NCBI RefSeq assembly: GCF_003332825.1
Contig: NZ_QIRF01000001.1
Span: 248,001 to 312,000, forward strand
From: Dyella sp. C9
GTDB lineage: Bacteria > Pseudomonadota > Gammaproteobacteria > Xanthomonadales > Rhodanobacteraceae
Direction of reading: 5' to 3'
Length of the DNA stretch: 64,000 nt
The notes below the pieces were generated by a model. The model saw only the letters and a list, made by a program, of their open reading frames with translations, made no database searches and had not been told where the DNA came from. Position 1 is the stretch's first letter. The number at the start of each line of letters is the position of its first letter. Positions 17,285 to 26,025 of this stretch are shown piece by piece. Both the position numbers and the translations under genes were made by a program.

Positions 17285-18544
17285 TCAGGCGTGCGCAGGT
17301 CCGTCCTGCAGCTGCCGGGCCAGTGCGTCGATTTCGGCGCGCAAGGGGTGGTCGGGCCAGGCCTGCACCAGCCGGCCGAGCAGCACCGTGGCCTCGGTGC
17401 GTTGGCCGAGCTCCACGCCCAGCAGGCGCGCGGCCAGCAGGCCGGTGCCCGGCGCTTCGGATGCCCGCGGCCAGCGGACCAGGAAGCCGCGGGAGAGTTT
17501 CAGTGCAAGGCGGCTCATGCCGGCGCGCGCGGCCTGTTCAGCCAGCGCGCTGGCATAGGCTGGATCGTCGGGCAAGAAACCCGGGTCCAGCTCCAGGCAG
17601 TCCTGCACCACGCCGAGGGCACGGCGAGGCTCGTTGCTGGCCATCAGTGCGGCGATCCAGATCTGGCCGTGCTCCAGCAACCCTTCGCGCAGCCCTTCCG
17701 CATGCAGCAGTTCACGATAAGCCAGGTGCAGCGCAGATGGGGCACTGCGGCCCTGCATGCGGGTCACCAGCAGCGCGATGGCCGCGCGGCGGTCGGTGCC
17801 CGCCACGGTGCGTACCTGCTGCAGCAGCTCCTCGTCGACGTCCTGTCCGCCGGCGCGCGCCAGCGCTTCGGCTTCCGGCTCCAGCCCAAAGCGTTCGTGG
17901 TGCCGGTGGATCATGGCGCCCATCAGGTGCAGGTTGAGGATGATCAGATACGTGTAGGCAAAGCCGAACAAGGGCAGCGCCAACAGCCTGGGCAGTACGT
18001 GGTCGGCCAGCGCGGCGGCGACGATCAATGCGCCGGTCGCCAGGTTCAGCAGCAGGGGAATCAGGTAGGCCCAGCCGAAGCGACGGATCACCTCCCACCA
18101 GTTCACCGGGCTGAGGGCCAGTTCCACGTCGCCGTCGAAAGCCAGCGACATGTCGATGGCCGGCAGCATGGCAGCGAACAGGATGATCAGGGGCCACAAC
18201 GCGGGTGGGTAGAGCAGGGCGCTGAGCGCGCACATCACCGTGGCGAACAGGTGCACCGCCATCAGTCCGTTGCCGGCCGCCGGGTTCTCGTCCACGCCCA
18301 CGTTGGGCGGATCGGCGAAACCGTTGGCGGTGTGCATCAGGCAGGTGGCGGCGTAGCGCCAGGTGGCGGCCCACAGCGCAAAGCTGGCAGTGATGCCGAT
18401 GAAGAGCGGCGCCACCAGCAGGCAGTGCAGCAGTGCCAACACCATGCAGGAGGCGAGGCCCGCACCGCGCAGGGGGTAGCCGAGACCTGCGATGAAGCGG
18501 TCGCGCAGTGGGGTATTGGGCGAGACGGTGGCGACGCGCGGCAT
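17285..18544 (-). CDS. Membrane protein with C-terminal helical (TPR-like) domain
   Basis: 419 residues. The first 215 residues contain about six hydrophobic segments (for example LASCMVLALLHCLLVAPLFI and LWPLIILFAAMLPAI), with the loop HTANGFADPPNVG between. Residues about 240-419 are soluble and helical, with Ala-rich helix pairs that look like TPR or HEAT units and contain PDDPAYASALAEQAARAG. Start at 18544 avoids overlap with the upstream gene; the frame is open to 18610. It lies 40 bases after the HerA-type ATPase and is probably co-transcribed. Function unknown. Confidence 0.65.
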   Translation of the reverse strand: MPRVATVSPNTPLRDRFIAGLGYPLRGAGLASCMVLALLHCLLVAPLFIGITASFALWAATWRYAATCLMHTANGFADPPNVGVDENPAAGNGLMAVHLFATVMCALSALLYPPALWPLIILFAAMLPAIDMSLAFDGDVELALSPVNWWEVIRRFGWAYLIPLLLNLATGALIVAAALADHVLPRLLALPLFGFAYTYLIILNLHLMGAMIHRHHERFGLEPEAEALARAGGQDVDEELLQQVRTVAGTDRRAAIALLVTRMQGRSAPSALHLAYRELLHAEGLREGLLEHGQIWIAALMASNEPRRALGVVQDCLELDPGFLPDDPAYASALAEQAARAGMSRLALKLSRGFLVRWPRASEAPGTGLLAARLLGVELGQRTEATVLLGRLVQAWPDHPLRAEIDALARQLQDGPAHA

Positions 18545-18584
18545 CAGGGCGATCTCGGCATTCCGTTGCTGTCGATGGCGCGCT

Positions 18585-20093
18585 TCAGCGCTTGCCGCCG
18601 AAGATGCCACCGAGCACGCCGCGCACGATCTGCTGGCCCAGTTTCGAGCCCACGGCGCGGCTGGCCGATTTCGCCATCGCCTCGATCATGCCCTGGCGCC
18701 GGCTGGTGCCGAGCACGGCGTCGCGCACGGCATCGGTCCAGTTGGGGCCTTGCGCGGTCGTGTTGTTGCCGGCGGGCGATCCCTTGGCGATGACCTGCGG
18801 ATCGGCGGCCTTGTCGCTGGCGCGCTTGGCGAGGATCTCCGCCGCCGATTCGCGGTTGACTGGCGTGTCGTACTTCCCGCCGACCGGCGAGCGTTGGCGA
18901 ACGGTGCTGCGCTCGGCGTCGGTGATCGCGCCGATGCGCGCGGTCGGTGTGGTCACCATCACGCGTTCCACCGGCGAGGGCACGCCGCCGTCGCGCAAGG
19001 TGGAAGCCAGTGCCTCGCCCACGGCGAGCTGGGTGATGGCCTCGGCCACGTCGAGCCTGGGGTTGGCCACGAAGGTTTCGGCCGCCGCCTTCACCGCCTT
19101 CTGGTCGCGCGGCGTGAAGGCACGCAGTGCGTGCTGCACGCGATTGCCGAGCTGACCCAGGATGTTGCCCGGCACGTCGTCGGGATTCTGCGAGCAGAAA
19201 TACACGCCGACGCCCTTGGAGCGGATCAGTCGCACCACCTGTTCCACGCGTTGCAGCAGCGACGCCGGCGCATCGTCGAACAGCAGGTGCGCCTCGTCGA
19301 AGAAGAACACCAGCTTGGGCTGGTCGAGGTCGCCCACTTCCGGCAGCTGCTCGAACAGTTCCGACAGCAGCCACAGCAGGAAGGTGGAGTACAGGCGTGG
19401 CTTGAGGATCAGCTGGTCGGCGGCGAGGATGTTGACCACGCCGCGGCCGCTCATGTCCTGGCGCATCAGGTCGGACAGCTCCAGCGCCGGCTCGCCGAAG
19501 AACTGGTCGGCGCCGTCCTGCTCCAGCTTGAGCACGGAGCGCTGGATCGCGGCGATGCTCTGCGTGCTGATCAGTCCGTAGTGGGTGGAGATGTCCTTGG
19601 CGTTTTCGCTGGCGAAGCCGAGCAGGGCGCGCAGGTCGGCCAGGTCCAGCAGCAGCCAGCCCTGGTCGTCGGCAACCTTGAAGATCACCTCCAGCACGCC
19701 TTCCTGGGTGTCGTTGAGCTCCAGGATGCGGCCGAGCAGGGTGGGCCCCATCTCGGTGATGGTGGCGCGCACCGGGTGGCCGAGCTTGCCGTAGATGTCC
19801 CAGAAGATCACCGGGTTCGCCTGCGGCTTCCAGTCGGTGAGGCCGAGCTTGGCCAGGCGCGCCTTGAGCTTGTCGCCCGGCTCGCCGGCAGGCATCGAGA
19901 GACCGGCCAGGTCGCCCTTGGCATCGGCAAGGAAACACGACACGCCCAGCCGCGAGAAGCCTTCGGCAAGCACCATCAGCGACACCGATTTGCCGGTGCC
20001 GGTGGCGCCCGCGATCATGCCGTGCCGGTTGCCGTAGCGTGGGTCCAGGCTGACGCTGGTGCTGTCGTTGCGGCCGATCAGGATCTCAGTCAT
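18585..20093 (-). CDS. HerA/FtsK-like ATPase of the DUF853 (YjgR) family
   Basis: 502 residues. Walker A GATGTGKS (about 29-36), Walker B LVFFFDEAHLLF, and a sensor/arginine-finger region YFCSQNPDDVPGNILGQLG match DUF853, represented by E. coli YjgR. The N-terminal ILIGRN and VSLDPRYGNRHG form a HerA-type barrel. C-terminal tail is Ala/Gly-rich with basic residues and ends GIFGGKR. The family is predicted to translocate DNA or polypeptide but its role is not known. Start MTEILIGRN at 20093 is the normal N-terminus. Confidence 0.9.
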   Translation of the reverse strand: MTEILIGRNDSTSVSLDPRYGNRHGMIAGATGTGKSVSLMVLAEGFSRLGVSCFLADAKGDLAGLSMPAGEPGDKLKARLAKLGLTDWKPQANPVIFWDIYGKLGHPVRATITEMGPTLLGRILELNDTQEGVLEVIFKVADDQGWLLLDLADLRALLGFASENAKDISTHYGLISTQSIAAIQRSVLKLEQDGADQFFGEPALELSDLMRQDMSGRGVVNILAADQLILKPRLYSTFLLWLLSELFEQLPEVGDLDQPKLVFFFDEAHLLFDDAPASLLQRVEQVVRLIRSKGVGVYFCSQNPDDVPGNILGQLGNRVQHALRAFTPRDQKAVKAAAETFVANPRLDVAEAITQLAVGEALASTLRDGGVPSPVERVMVTTPTARIGAITDAERSTVRQRSPVGGKYDTPVNRESAAEILAKRASDKAADPQVIAKGSPAGNNTTAQGPNWTDAVRDAVLGTSRRQGMIEAMAKSASRAVGSKLGQQIVRGVLGGIFGGKR

Positions 20094-20263
20094 GGCATTC
20101 CGTCCGTTGGTTGCGGGTCGATTGTAGCCAAGCCGCTCCGTGCTGCTGGCGTCATCACCCATCGTCGACGGTCGCGGCTGTCGTTGCGACGGGAAAAATC
20201 GTGTTGAGTCGCCGGGCCCGGGCGCAGTAAGGTCGGCCCTTCGATCCGACAGTGAAGTCGTCC

Positions 20264-21766
20264 ATGGCTCCCCACGCCTTGCTTCGTTCCCTGCGTCTGG
20301 CTCCCCTTGCCGGCGCGTTCACCCTCCTGGCTGCCTGTGCTTCCTCGGGCGGCACCAAGCCTTCACCGCAAGCCAGCCAGCTCTACGCGCAGCTCGACCA
20401 GGCCAGCCAGGGCTATGAAACGGCGCTGGCTCAGGCGCGTGCAGGCAACGCGGCGCAGTCGCAGCAGACCCTGGATGCCTCGCTGGACAAGCTCAAGGAC
20501 GCCGCCGCGCATTGCCCCTCCACGCAGGGGTGCGATCCGCAGCGCTTCTTCTCGGTGTTCGATCGCCTGTTGCGACTGAAGGACGGCAACTTCGACCTGG
20601 GCGACGACCTCAGCAGCATGGGCGACGACGTGCAGGAGGGCAGCAACAGTGATCGCAGCGGCGCGGCCGGCCTGCCCGAGGCGCAGCGCAGCGTCACGCT
20701 GCTGCGTGGCCAGCAGCTGTCGCAGCTGATCGCGATGAACGGCCCGGTGAAGGCGGCGCTGGAGATGTGGCTGACCCAGTGGCGCGGCAACCTGATGGAC
20801 GCCTACGTCAACTACCAGTTCCTGCGCTACCAGATGTGGCCCGAGTACCAGAAGCAGGACCTCCCCGAGGCCTTGCTGTTCGGCATCCTGGCCAAGGAAT
20901 CGGGTGGCAAGGTGCACGCCGTGTCGCGCTCCGGTGCCGCCGGCCCGCTGCAGTTCATGTATGCCACCGGCCTGCGCTTTGGCCTCAATACCGAGGACGG
21001 CTTCGACTCGCGCTTCGATCCGGCCGAGGCGGCGCGTGCCAACGCCGAGTACATGGACGAGCAGCTCAAGGTGTTCAACAACAACCTCGAGCTGACCCTG
21101 GCCGCCTACAACGGTGGCGAAGGGCGCATGCGCCGCCTGGTGGGCGACAACACCTCGGTGAGCCTGTACGACCCGACCATCTACAACCAGCTTTCGCAGG
21201 AGACGCGCGATTACGTGCCGTCGGTGCTGGCGGCGGCCTGGCTGTTCCTGCATCCGGAGAGCTACAACCTGCGCTTCCCGCGCGTGGACGGCGCGCAGGG
21301 CAGCATCGTGCTCAAGCGGCCGGCCTCGCTGACCGAGCTGACCGTGTGCCTCGGTTCCGCCGCGGGCATGAGCGACGGCTGGTTCCGCACCCTGCGCAAC
21401 CTCAATCCGCGTCTCGACCCGCAGGTTTCCCAGCCGGCCGGCGTGCGCATCATGGTGCCGAGGGTGCTGGAGAAGCCGTACGAGGCCCGTTGCACGGACG
21501 GCCCCTGGCCGATCCTTGCCAACGACCTGCATACCGCGGTGGTGCCGGTGGTGCCGCCGTCGCCCACGCCGTCGCCTTCCGCCGCGCCGGCACGCAGCTC
21601 GAGCAGCGGGAAGACGCGCAACTACGTGGTGCGCCGGGGCGACACGCTCACCGGCATCGTCAACAAGCTGGGGTGTTCCTCGGTGCAGGAAGTGGCCGAG
21701 ATGAACGGGCTCAACCACCAGCACATCAAGCCGGGTCAGACCCTCAAACTGCCCAGCTGCCGCTGA
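20264..21766 (+). CDS. mltD: Membrane-bound lytic murein transglycosylase D
   Basis: About 500 residues. Lipoprotein signal: hydrophobic region with the lipobox LLAACAS around residue 22-26. SLT domain with the catalytic Glu in LLFGILAKESGGKVHAVS and GPLQFMYATGLRFG; LAAYNGGEGRMRRLV is the second motif. A Pro/Ser linker follows, then a single LysM repeat YVVRRGDTLTGIVNKLGCSS to LKLPSC for peptidoglycan binding. It cleaves glycan strands to anhydromuropeptides in the periplasm. The ATG at 20264 or the GTG at 20252 may be the start. A bidirectional terminator follows. Confidence 0.93.
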   Translation: MAPHALLRSLRLAPLAGAFTLLAACASSGGTKPSPQASQLYAQLDQASQGYETALAQARAGNAAQSQQTLDASLDKLKDAAAHCPSTQGCDPQRFFSVFDRLLRLKDGNFDLGDDLSSMGDDVQEGSNSDRSGAAGLPEAQRSVTLLRGQQLSQLIAMNGPVKAALEMWLTQWRGNLMDAYVNYQFLRYQMWPEYQKQDLPEALLFGILAKESGGKVHAVSRSGAAGPLQFMYATGLRFGLNTEDGFDSRFDPAEAARANAEYMDEQLKVFNNNLELTLAAYNGGEGRMRRLVGDNTSVSLYDPTIYNQLSQETRDYVPSVLAAAWLFLHPESYNLRFPRVDGAQGSIVLKRPASLTELTVCLGSAAGMSDGWFRTLRNLNPRLDPQVSQPAGVRIMVPRVLEKPYEARCTDGPWPILANDLHTAVVPVVPPSPTPSPSAAPARSSSSGKTRNYVVRRGDTLTGIVNKLGCSSVQEVAEMNGLNHQHIKPGQTLKLPSCR

Positions 21767-21787
21767 GGCGGGCCGGCCCAAAAAGAA

Positions 21788-21811
21788 GCACCGCCCACCG
21801 GGGCGGTGCTA
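21788..21811. terminator. Bidirectional terminator between mltD and the unknown gene
   Basis: Arms AGCACCGCCC (21788-21797) and GGGCGGTGCT (21802-21811). On the minus strand TCTTTTTGG follows, so it is a good terminator for 21831-22265; it also lies 20 bases after the mltD stop. Confidence 0.85.
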
Positions 21812-21830
21812 TCGATCATGACGATCGGGG

Positions 21831-22265
21831 TCAGGCGGCGGCCGGCGCCTGCATCCACTCCTTGAGTGGATCGGCGCGGTGGTCTTCCTTCAGTTCGCGC
21901 AACAGGCGCATCAGCTCGCGATGGTGTGCCTGCAGGCCGGGGTGCGGGTTGCCCTTGGTCTCGTGGTAGGCGACCGCCAGCCATAGCGCGATGCCGCGCA
22001 TGGCCACTTCGGCGTTGTCCGAGCGGGCGCGCGCCAGGCCGATCTCGGTGCCCTGGCCCCACGGCAAGTAGCGCTCTTCCGGCGGCGTGCCGTACAGGTG
22101 GGGGAAGTCGCTGCGCGAGGCCTGGCCGATTTCGCGCAGGGACATCGTGCCCAGTCGGGCGCGGCTGCGCTTGGGCAGGGCCTGGATGCTGCGCTCGATC
22201 TCGCGCAGCTGCCGGCCGAGCTGGCGGCTGCGATTCATGGCGATAAGACGGGTGACGATGCGCAT
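21831..22265 (-). CDS. Conserved hypothetical cytoplasmic protein
   Basis: 144 residues, no signal or membrane segment. N-terminal basic coiled-coil-like region (RQLGRQLREIERSIQALPKR) is followed by SLREIGQASRSDFPHLYGTP, a segment with several charged residues, and a helical C-terminus with HHRELMRLLRELKEDHRADP. I do not recognise the family; it looks like a small lineage-specific protein. Start at 22265 is the first ATG, with a terminator just past its stop and a palindrome-bearing 150-base gap to psd upstream. Confidence 0.65.
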   Translation of the reverse strand: MRIVTRLIAMNRSRQLGRQLREIERSIQALPKRSRARLGTMSLREIGQASRSDFPHLYGTPPEERYLPWGQGTEIGLARARSDNAEVAMRGIALWLAVAYHETKGNPHPGLQAHHRELMRLLRELKEDHRADPLKEWMQAPAAA

Positions 22266-22386
22266 GGAGTGTCCTCGGTCTGGCCTTGGGTTGGCGCCCG
22301 CGCACGGCGTCGCCGGACGAGGAGCTTAGCCCCGCCCGGCGCGGCGATGCGCCAAAAAGGTCACAAAACGACGAAACGCGTCACTT

Positions 22387-22410
22387 GCCGCGTCAAAATT
22401 TTGACGCGGC
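22387..22410. repeat. Perfect 24-bp palindrome downstream of psd
   Basis: Twelve-base arms GCCGCGTCAAAA and TTTTGACGCGGC abut without a gap. The palindrome starts 6 bases beyond the psd stop on the minus strand. It could end psd transcripts as a hairpin with an AT centre, or be a protein-binding dyad; no poly-T tail follows it immediately. Confidence 0.5.
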
Positions 22411-22416
22411 CACGGC

Positions 22417-23262
22417 TCAGGCCTTCAGCTGTACGCCCAGGCGCTGCCCCACCTGCACCGCCTGCTGCGGCTGCAGGGGGTCGAGTTCGGCCATGCCCTC
22501 GGGGAACAGCAGGATCACGGTGGAGCCCATGTTGAAGCGCGCCATCTCGGCGAAGCGCTCGAGCGTGATGTTCTGGCCGGCAAAGGACTTGCGGCGGATC
22601 GACGGCGCGTACGGCGGGATCACCAGTCCATCCCACACGGTGGCCACGCTGGACACCAGGATCGCGCCCACCATCACCACCACGAACGGTCCATGCTCGC
22701 CCTCGAAGTGGCAGACCAGTCGCTCGTTGCGGGCGAACAGGCGCGGGATCGCCTCCACCGCGAACGGCGCCACGCTGAAGATGCGGCCGGGCACGTGCAC
22801 GGTTTCCTTCAGCGTGCCCTTCAACGGCATGTGCACGCGGTGGTAGTCGCGCGGGGACAAGTAGATGGTGGCGAAGCGGCCGTTGCGGTACGGCGCGGCG
22901 CTGGCCTCGTCGCCCAGCAGTTCAGCGGCGGTGTAGTCCTGGCCCTTGGCCTGGAAGATGCGCCCGTCGATGATCTTGCCCGCCTGGCTGATGCGGCCGT
23001 CCGCCGGGGACAGCAGGGCCGCCGGGTTGGCGTCGGCGTGGCGCGCATCGGGCCGCAGCTTGCGGGTGAAGAACGCATTGAAGTGCTGGTAGGCGAGTGG
23101 ATCGGGCTGCGCCGCCTCGGCCATGTTCACCTGATAGTTGCGCACGATGGTGCTGATCAGGAAGTTCTTCCACGGCTTGAAGGTCCAGCGCGTGGCCCAG
23201 TAGACCACCCGCGACAGCGCGCGGTGGGGCAGGATGTATTGCAGGAGTACGTTGAAGGTCAT
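22417..23262 (-). CDS. psd: Phosphatidylserine decarboxylase proenzyme
   Basis: Makes phosphatidylethanolamine at the inner membrane. 281 residues, the normal size. The self-cleavage site is MGST ([12 protein letters not shown], about residue 245), where most homologues have LGST: Ser becomes the pyruvoyl group. Conserved [18 protein letters not shown] and LFARNERL are present. N-terminal part contains a membrane-associating helix region. Start [20 protein letters not shown] at 23262. The site variant MGST keeps the essential Gly-Ser-Thr. Confidence 0.95.
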   Translation of the reverse strand: MTFNVLLQYILPHRALSRVVYWATRWTFKPWKNFLISTIVRNYQVNMAEAAQPDPLAYQHFNAFFTRKLRPDARHADANPAALLSPADGRISQAGKIIDGRIFQAKGQDYTAAELLGDEASAAPYRNGRFATIYLSPRDYHRVHMPLKGTLKETVHVPGRIFSVAPFAVEAIPRLFARNERLVCHFEGEHGPFVVVMVGAILVSSVATVWDGLVIPPYAPSIRRKSFAGQNITLERFAEMARFNMGSTVILLFPEGMAELDPLQPQQAVQVGQRLGVQLKA

Positions 23263-23320
23263 CGGGCAAGTATGAACGAAGCCGGCCACGATTACGCCTG
23301 GGTGACAACCCGGCTCCGGC

Positions 23321-23326
23321 TATACT
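23321..23326 (+). promoter_or_regulatory. Putative -10 of the prmB operon
   Basis: TATACT lies 30 bases before the GTG start of prmB. A credible -35 is not obvious at the right distance. It is assigned on position and match to TATAAT only. Confidence 0.4.
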
Positions 23327-23355
23327 GGGTGATCCCCTGATGCCCAAGACTTGCC

Positions 23356-24282
23356 GTGACTCACGAACTCGCCTCCATCATCGACTTCATCCGTTACGGC
23401 GCCAGCCGCTTTTCTGCGGCCGGGCTCACTTTCGGGCATAGCCATGACAACCCCATCGACGAGGCCACCCACCTGGTGCTGGCCAGCCTGCATCTGCCGC
23501 CGGACATCCCGCCGGCCTATGGCGCGGGCCGACTCACCAGCGAGGAGCGCGAGCGTGTGCTGGCGCTGATCGAGCGTCGCGTCAACGAGCGCCTGCCGGT
23601 GGCCTACCTGGTGGGCGAAACCTGGTTCGCGGGGCTGAAGTTCAAGAGCGACCGCCGCGCGCTGGTGCCGCGCTCGCCCATCGCCGAGCTGATCGAGTCC
23701 GGCTTCCAGCCGTGGCTGGACCACCGCCATGTCGAGCGTGCGCTGGACCTGTGCACCGGCTCGGGCTGCATCGGCATCGCCATGGCCGAGTACAACCCGG
23801 ACTGGCAGGTGGACATTGTCGACATCAGCGATGACGCGCTGTCGCTGGCCCGCGAGAACATCGTGTTCCAGCACGTCGAGAACCGCGTCGAGGCAATCAA
23901 GTCCGACCTGTTCAATGGCCTCGCCGGACGCCGTTACGACCTGATCGTGTCGAACCCGCCCTACGTCACCGAGGACGAATACGCCGCGCTGCCGGGCGAG
24001 TACAGCCATGAGCCCAAGCTTGGCCTGACCTCGGGCGAGGACGGCCTGGACATCTGCGTGCGCATGCTCGACGAGGCGGCCGACTACCTCAGCGAGGACG
24101 GCCTGCTGATCGTGGAAGTGGGCGAGAGCGAGCGCCAACTGGTGGAGCTGCTGCCGGAAGTCCCGTTCGTGTGGATCGAGTTCAAGGTGGGCGCGATGGG
24201 CGTGTTTGCGCTGGAGCGTCGCGACCTGATCGAGCATGCCGCGGCGATCCGTGCAGCGGCCGAAGCGCGCCGGGGGCGCTGA
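23356..24282 (+). CDS. prmB: Ribosomal protein L3 glutamine N5-methyltransferase
   Basis: 308 residues, essentially the E. coli length (310). Rossmann-fold SAM site LDLCTGSGCIGIAMA and the catalytic NPPY motif in SNPPYVTEDEYAALP, followed by YSHEPKLGLTSGEDGLD, which distinguishes PrmB from PrmC. N-terminal helical domain contains FGHSHDNPIDEATHLVL. GTG start at 23356, 30 bases after a TATACT. Leads the prmB-GNAT-aroC-dehydrogenase run, an order often seen in gammaproteobacteria. Confidence 0.95.
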   Translation: MTHELASIIDFIRYGASRFSAAGLTFGHSHDNPIDEATHLVLASLHLPPDIPPAYGAGRLTSEERERVLALIERRVNERLPVAYLVGETWFAGLKFKSDRRALVPRSPIAELIESGFQPWLDHRHVERALDLCTGSGCIGIAMAEYNPDWQVDIVDISDDALSLARENIVFQHVENRVEAIKSDLFNGLAGRRYDLIVSNPPYVTEDEYAALPGEYSHEPKLGLTSGEDGLDICVRMLDEAADYLSEDGLLIVEVGESERQLVELLPEVPFVWIEFKVGAMGVFALERRDLIEHAAAIRAAAEARRGR

Positions 24283-24288
24283 GCCCTC

Positions 24289-24855
24289 ATGGAGCTGGCG
24301 ACGGAACGCCTGCTGCTGGATGCGCTGACCCTCGAGGATGCGCCGGCGTTGTTCGGCTATCGCGGCGACCCGGACGTGTGGCGTTACCAGAACTGGCGGC
24401 CGGAGTCGCTGGCCGAGGTGGAGCGCTTCATCCGCAAGCAGTCGGCGCTGGACGCCCCCGTGGTGGGCCAGTGGTTCCAGCGCGCGATCCGGCTGCGCCG
24501 GGAAGGGTCGCTGGTCGGAGACCTCGCGTTCTGCCTGTCCGAGGATGGCCAGGCGGAGTTCGGCATCACCATTGCACCTCCCCAGCAAGGAAGAGGGTTG
24601 GCAAGGGAGGCCGCCACGGCGCTGCTGGGTGCGTTGTTCGGCACGTTCGGCATGCATCGGGTAAGGGCCTCGGTCGATCCCCGCAACCTGTCCAGCATGG
24701 CGCTGATGCGTTCCCTGGGGCTGCGCCAGGAGGCCCATATGCGTGAATGCCTCAAGTTCCGCGGCGAATGGGTGGATGACGTGATCTTCGCCCTGTTGGC
24801 CCGGGAATGGCCGATCAACGTCGCCGCGGACACGGCCGATGTTGCAACGCGGTAA
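24289..24855 (+). CDS. GNAT-family N-acetyltransferase (RimJ/RimL type)
   Basis: 188 residues with ATERLLLDALTLEDAPALF at the start and the acetyl-CoA loop PPQQGRGLAREAATALLGAL (Q/RxxGxG/A). The last third, RNLSSMALMRSLGLRQEAHM, is the RimJ/RimL subgroup signature; these enzymes acetylate protein N-termini or small molecules. It starts 6 bases after prmB and lies 33 bases before aroC, so it is in that operon. Acceptor unknown. Confidence 0.85.
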   Translation: MELATERLLLDALTLEDAPALFGYRGDPDVWRYQNWRPESLAEVERFIRKQSALDAPVVGQWFQRAIRLRREGSLVGDLAFCLSEDGQAEFGITIAPPQQGRGLAREAATALLGALFGTFGMHRVRASVDPRNLSSMALMRSLGLRQEAHMRECLKFRGEWVDDVIFALLAREWPINVAADTADVATR

Positions 24856-24888
24856 GCTGTGGGGGTTTCCCCGCAGACGACGAGCCAC

Positions 24889-25977
24889 GTGTCCAGTAAT
24901 TCCTTCGGCAAACTCTTCACCGTCACCACCTTCGGCGAAAGCCACGGACCGGCCATCGGCTGCGTGATCGACGGCTGCCCGCCGGGGCTGCCGATCGCCG
25001 CCGAGGAATTCCGTGCCGACCTCGATCGTCGCGCCACCGGCAAGAGCCGCCACACCTCGCAGCGACGCGAGGCGGACGATATCGAGATCCTCTCGGGTGT
25101 TTACGAAGGCCGGACCACCGGCACGCCGATCGCGCTGCTGATCCGCAATACCGACCAGCGCAGCAAGGATTACGGCGACATCGCGCAAACCTTCCGCCCT
25201 GGTCACGCCGACTACACCTACTGGCAGAAGTACGGCATCCGTGATCCGCGTGGTGGTGGCCGCTCCTCGGCACGCGAGACCACCATGCGGGTGGCGGCCG
25301 GCGTGATCGCCAAGAAGTGGCTGGCTGAGCGTCACGGCGTGCGCGTGCGCGGCTACATGGCGCAGATTGGCGAAGTCACGCCGGGTTCGTTCGACTGGAA
25401 CGCAGTGGAGCAGAATCCGTTCTTCTGGCCCGATGCTCACGGGGTGCCGGTGCTGGAGTCGTACATGGATGCGCTGCGCAAGTCGGGCGATTCGGTGGGT
25501 GCGCGCGTCAACGTCGTGGCCGACGGCGTGCCGCCCGGCTGGGGCGAGCCGATCTACGGCAAGCTCGATGGCGACATCGCCGCCGCGCTGATGTCGATCA
25601 ATGCCGTGAAGGGCGTGGAGATCGGCGACGGCTTCGGCGTGGTGGCACAGCATGGCAGCCAGCATCGTGACGAGATGGCGATGGACGGCTTTGCGTCCAA
25701 CCACGCCGGCGGCATCCTGGGCGGCATCAGCACGGGGCAGGCCGTGGTTGCCTCGATGGCGCTCAAGCCGACGTCCAGCATCCTTGTTCCCGGGCATAGC
25801 GTGAATCTCGCCGGTGAGCCGGTGGAGGTGGTCACCAAGGGGCGCCACGACCCCTGCGTGGGCATTCGCGCCACGCCGATCGCCGAAGCCATGGTGGCCC
25901 TGGTGCTGATGGACCACGCCCTGCGCCACCGTGCCCAGTGCGGCGACGTCGGCGAGGTCGCTCCCCGTATTCCGTAA
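24889..25977 (+). CDS. aroC: Chorismate synthase
   Basis: Last step of the shikimate pathway, converting EPSP to chorismate with reduced FMN. 362 residues (E. coli 361). Signature 1 [16 protein letters not shown], the flavin/phosphate region [10 protein letters not shown], and [16 protein letters not shown] are present. The start is GTG at 24889, giving [20 protein letters not shown]; the reading frame extends 30 bases upstream without support. Chorismate supplies the trp genes encoded downstream in this window. Confidence 0.97.
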   Translation: MSSNSFGKLFTVTTFGESHGPAIGCVIDGCPPGLPIAAEEFRADLDRRATGKSRHTSQRREADDIEILSGVYEGRTTGTPIALLIRNTDQRSKDYGDIAQTFRPGHADYTYWQKYGIRDPRGGGRSSARETTMRVAAGVIAKKWLAERHGVRVRGYMAQIGEVTPGSFDWNAVEQNPFFWPDAHGVPVLESYMDALRKSGDSVGARVNVVADGVPPGWGEPIYGKLDGDIAAALMSINAVKGVEIGDGFGVVAQHGSQHRDEMAMDGFASNHAGGILGGISTGQAVVASMALKPTSSILVPGHSVNLAGEPVEVVTKGRHDPCVGIRATPIAEAMVALVLMDHALRHRAQCGDVGEVAPRIP

Positions 25978-26025
25978 GCCATGCCGGTCGCCTTGCGGCC
26001 GGCCCAGGACAGAAGTACACGCATC

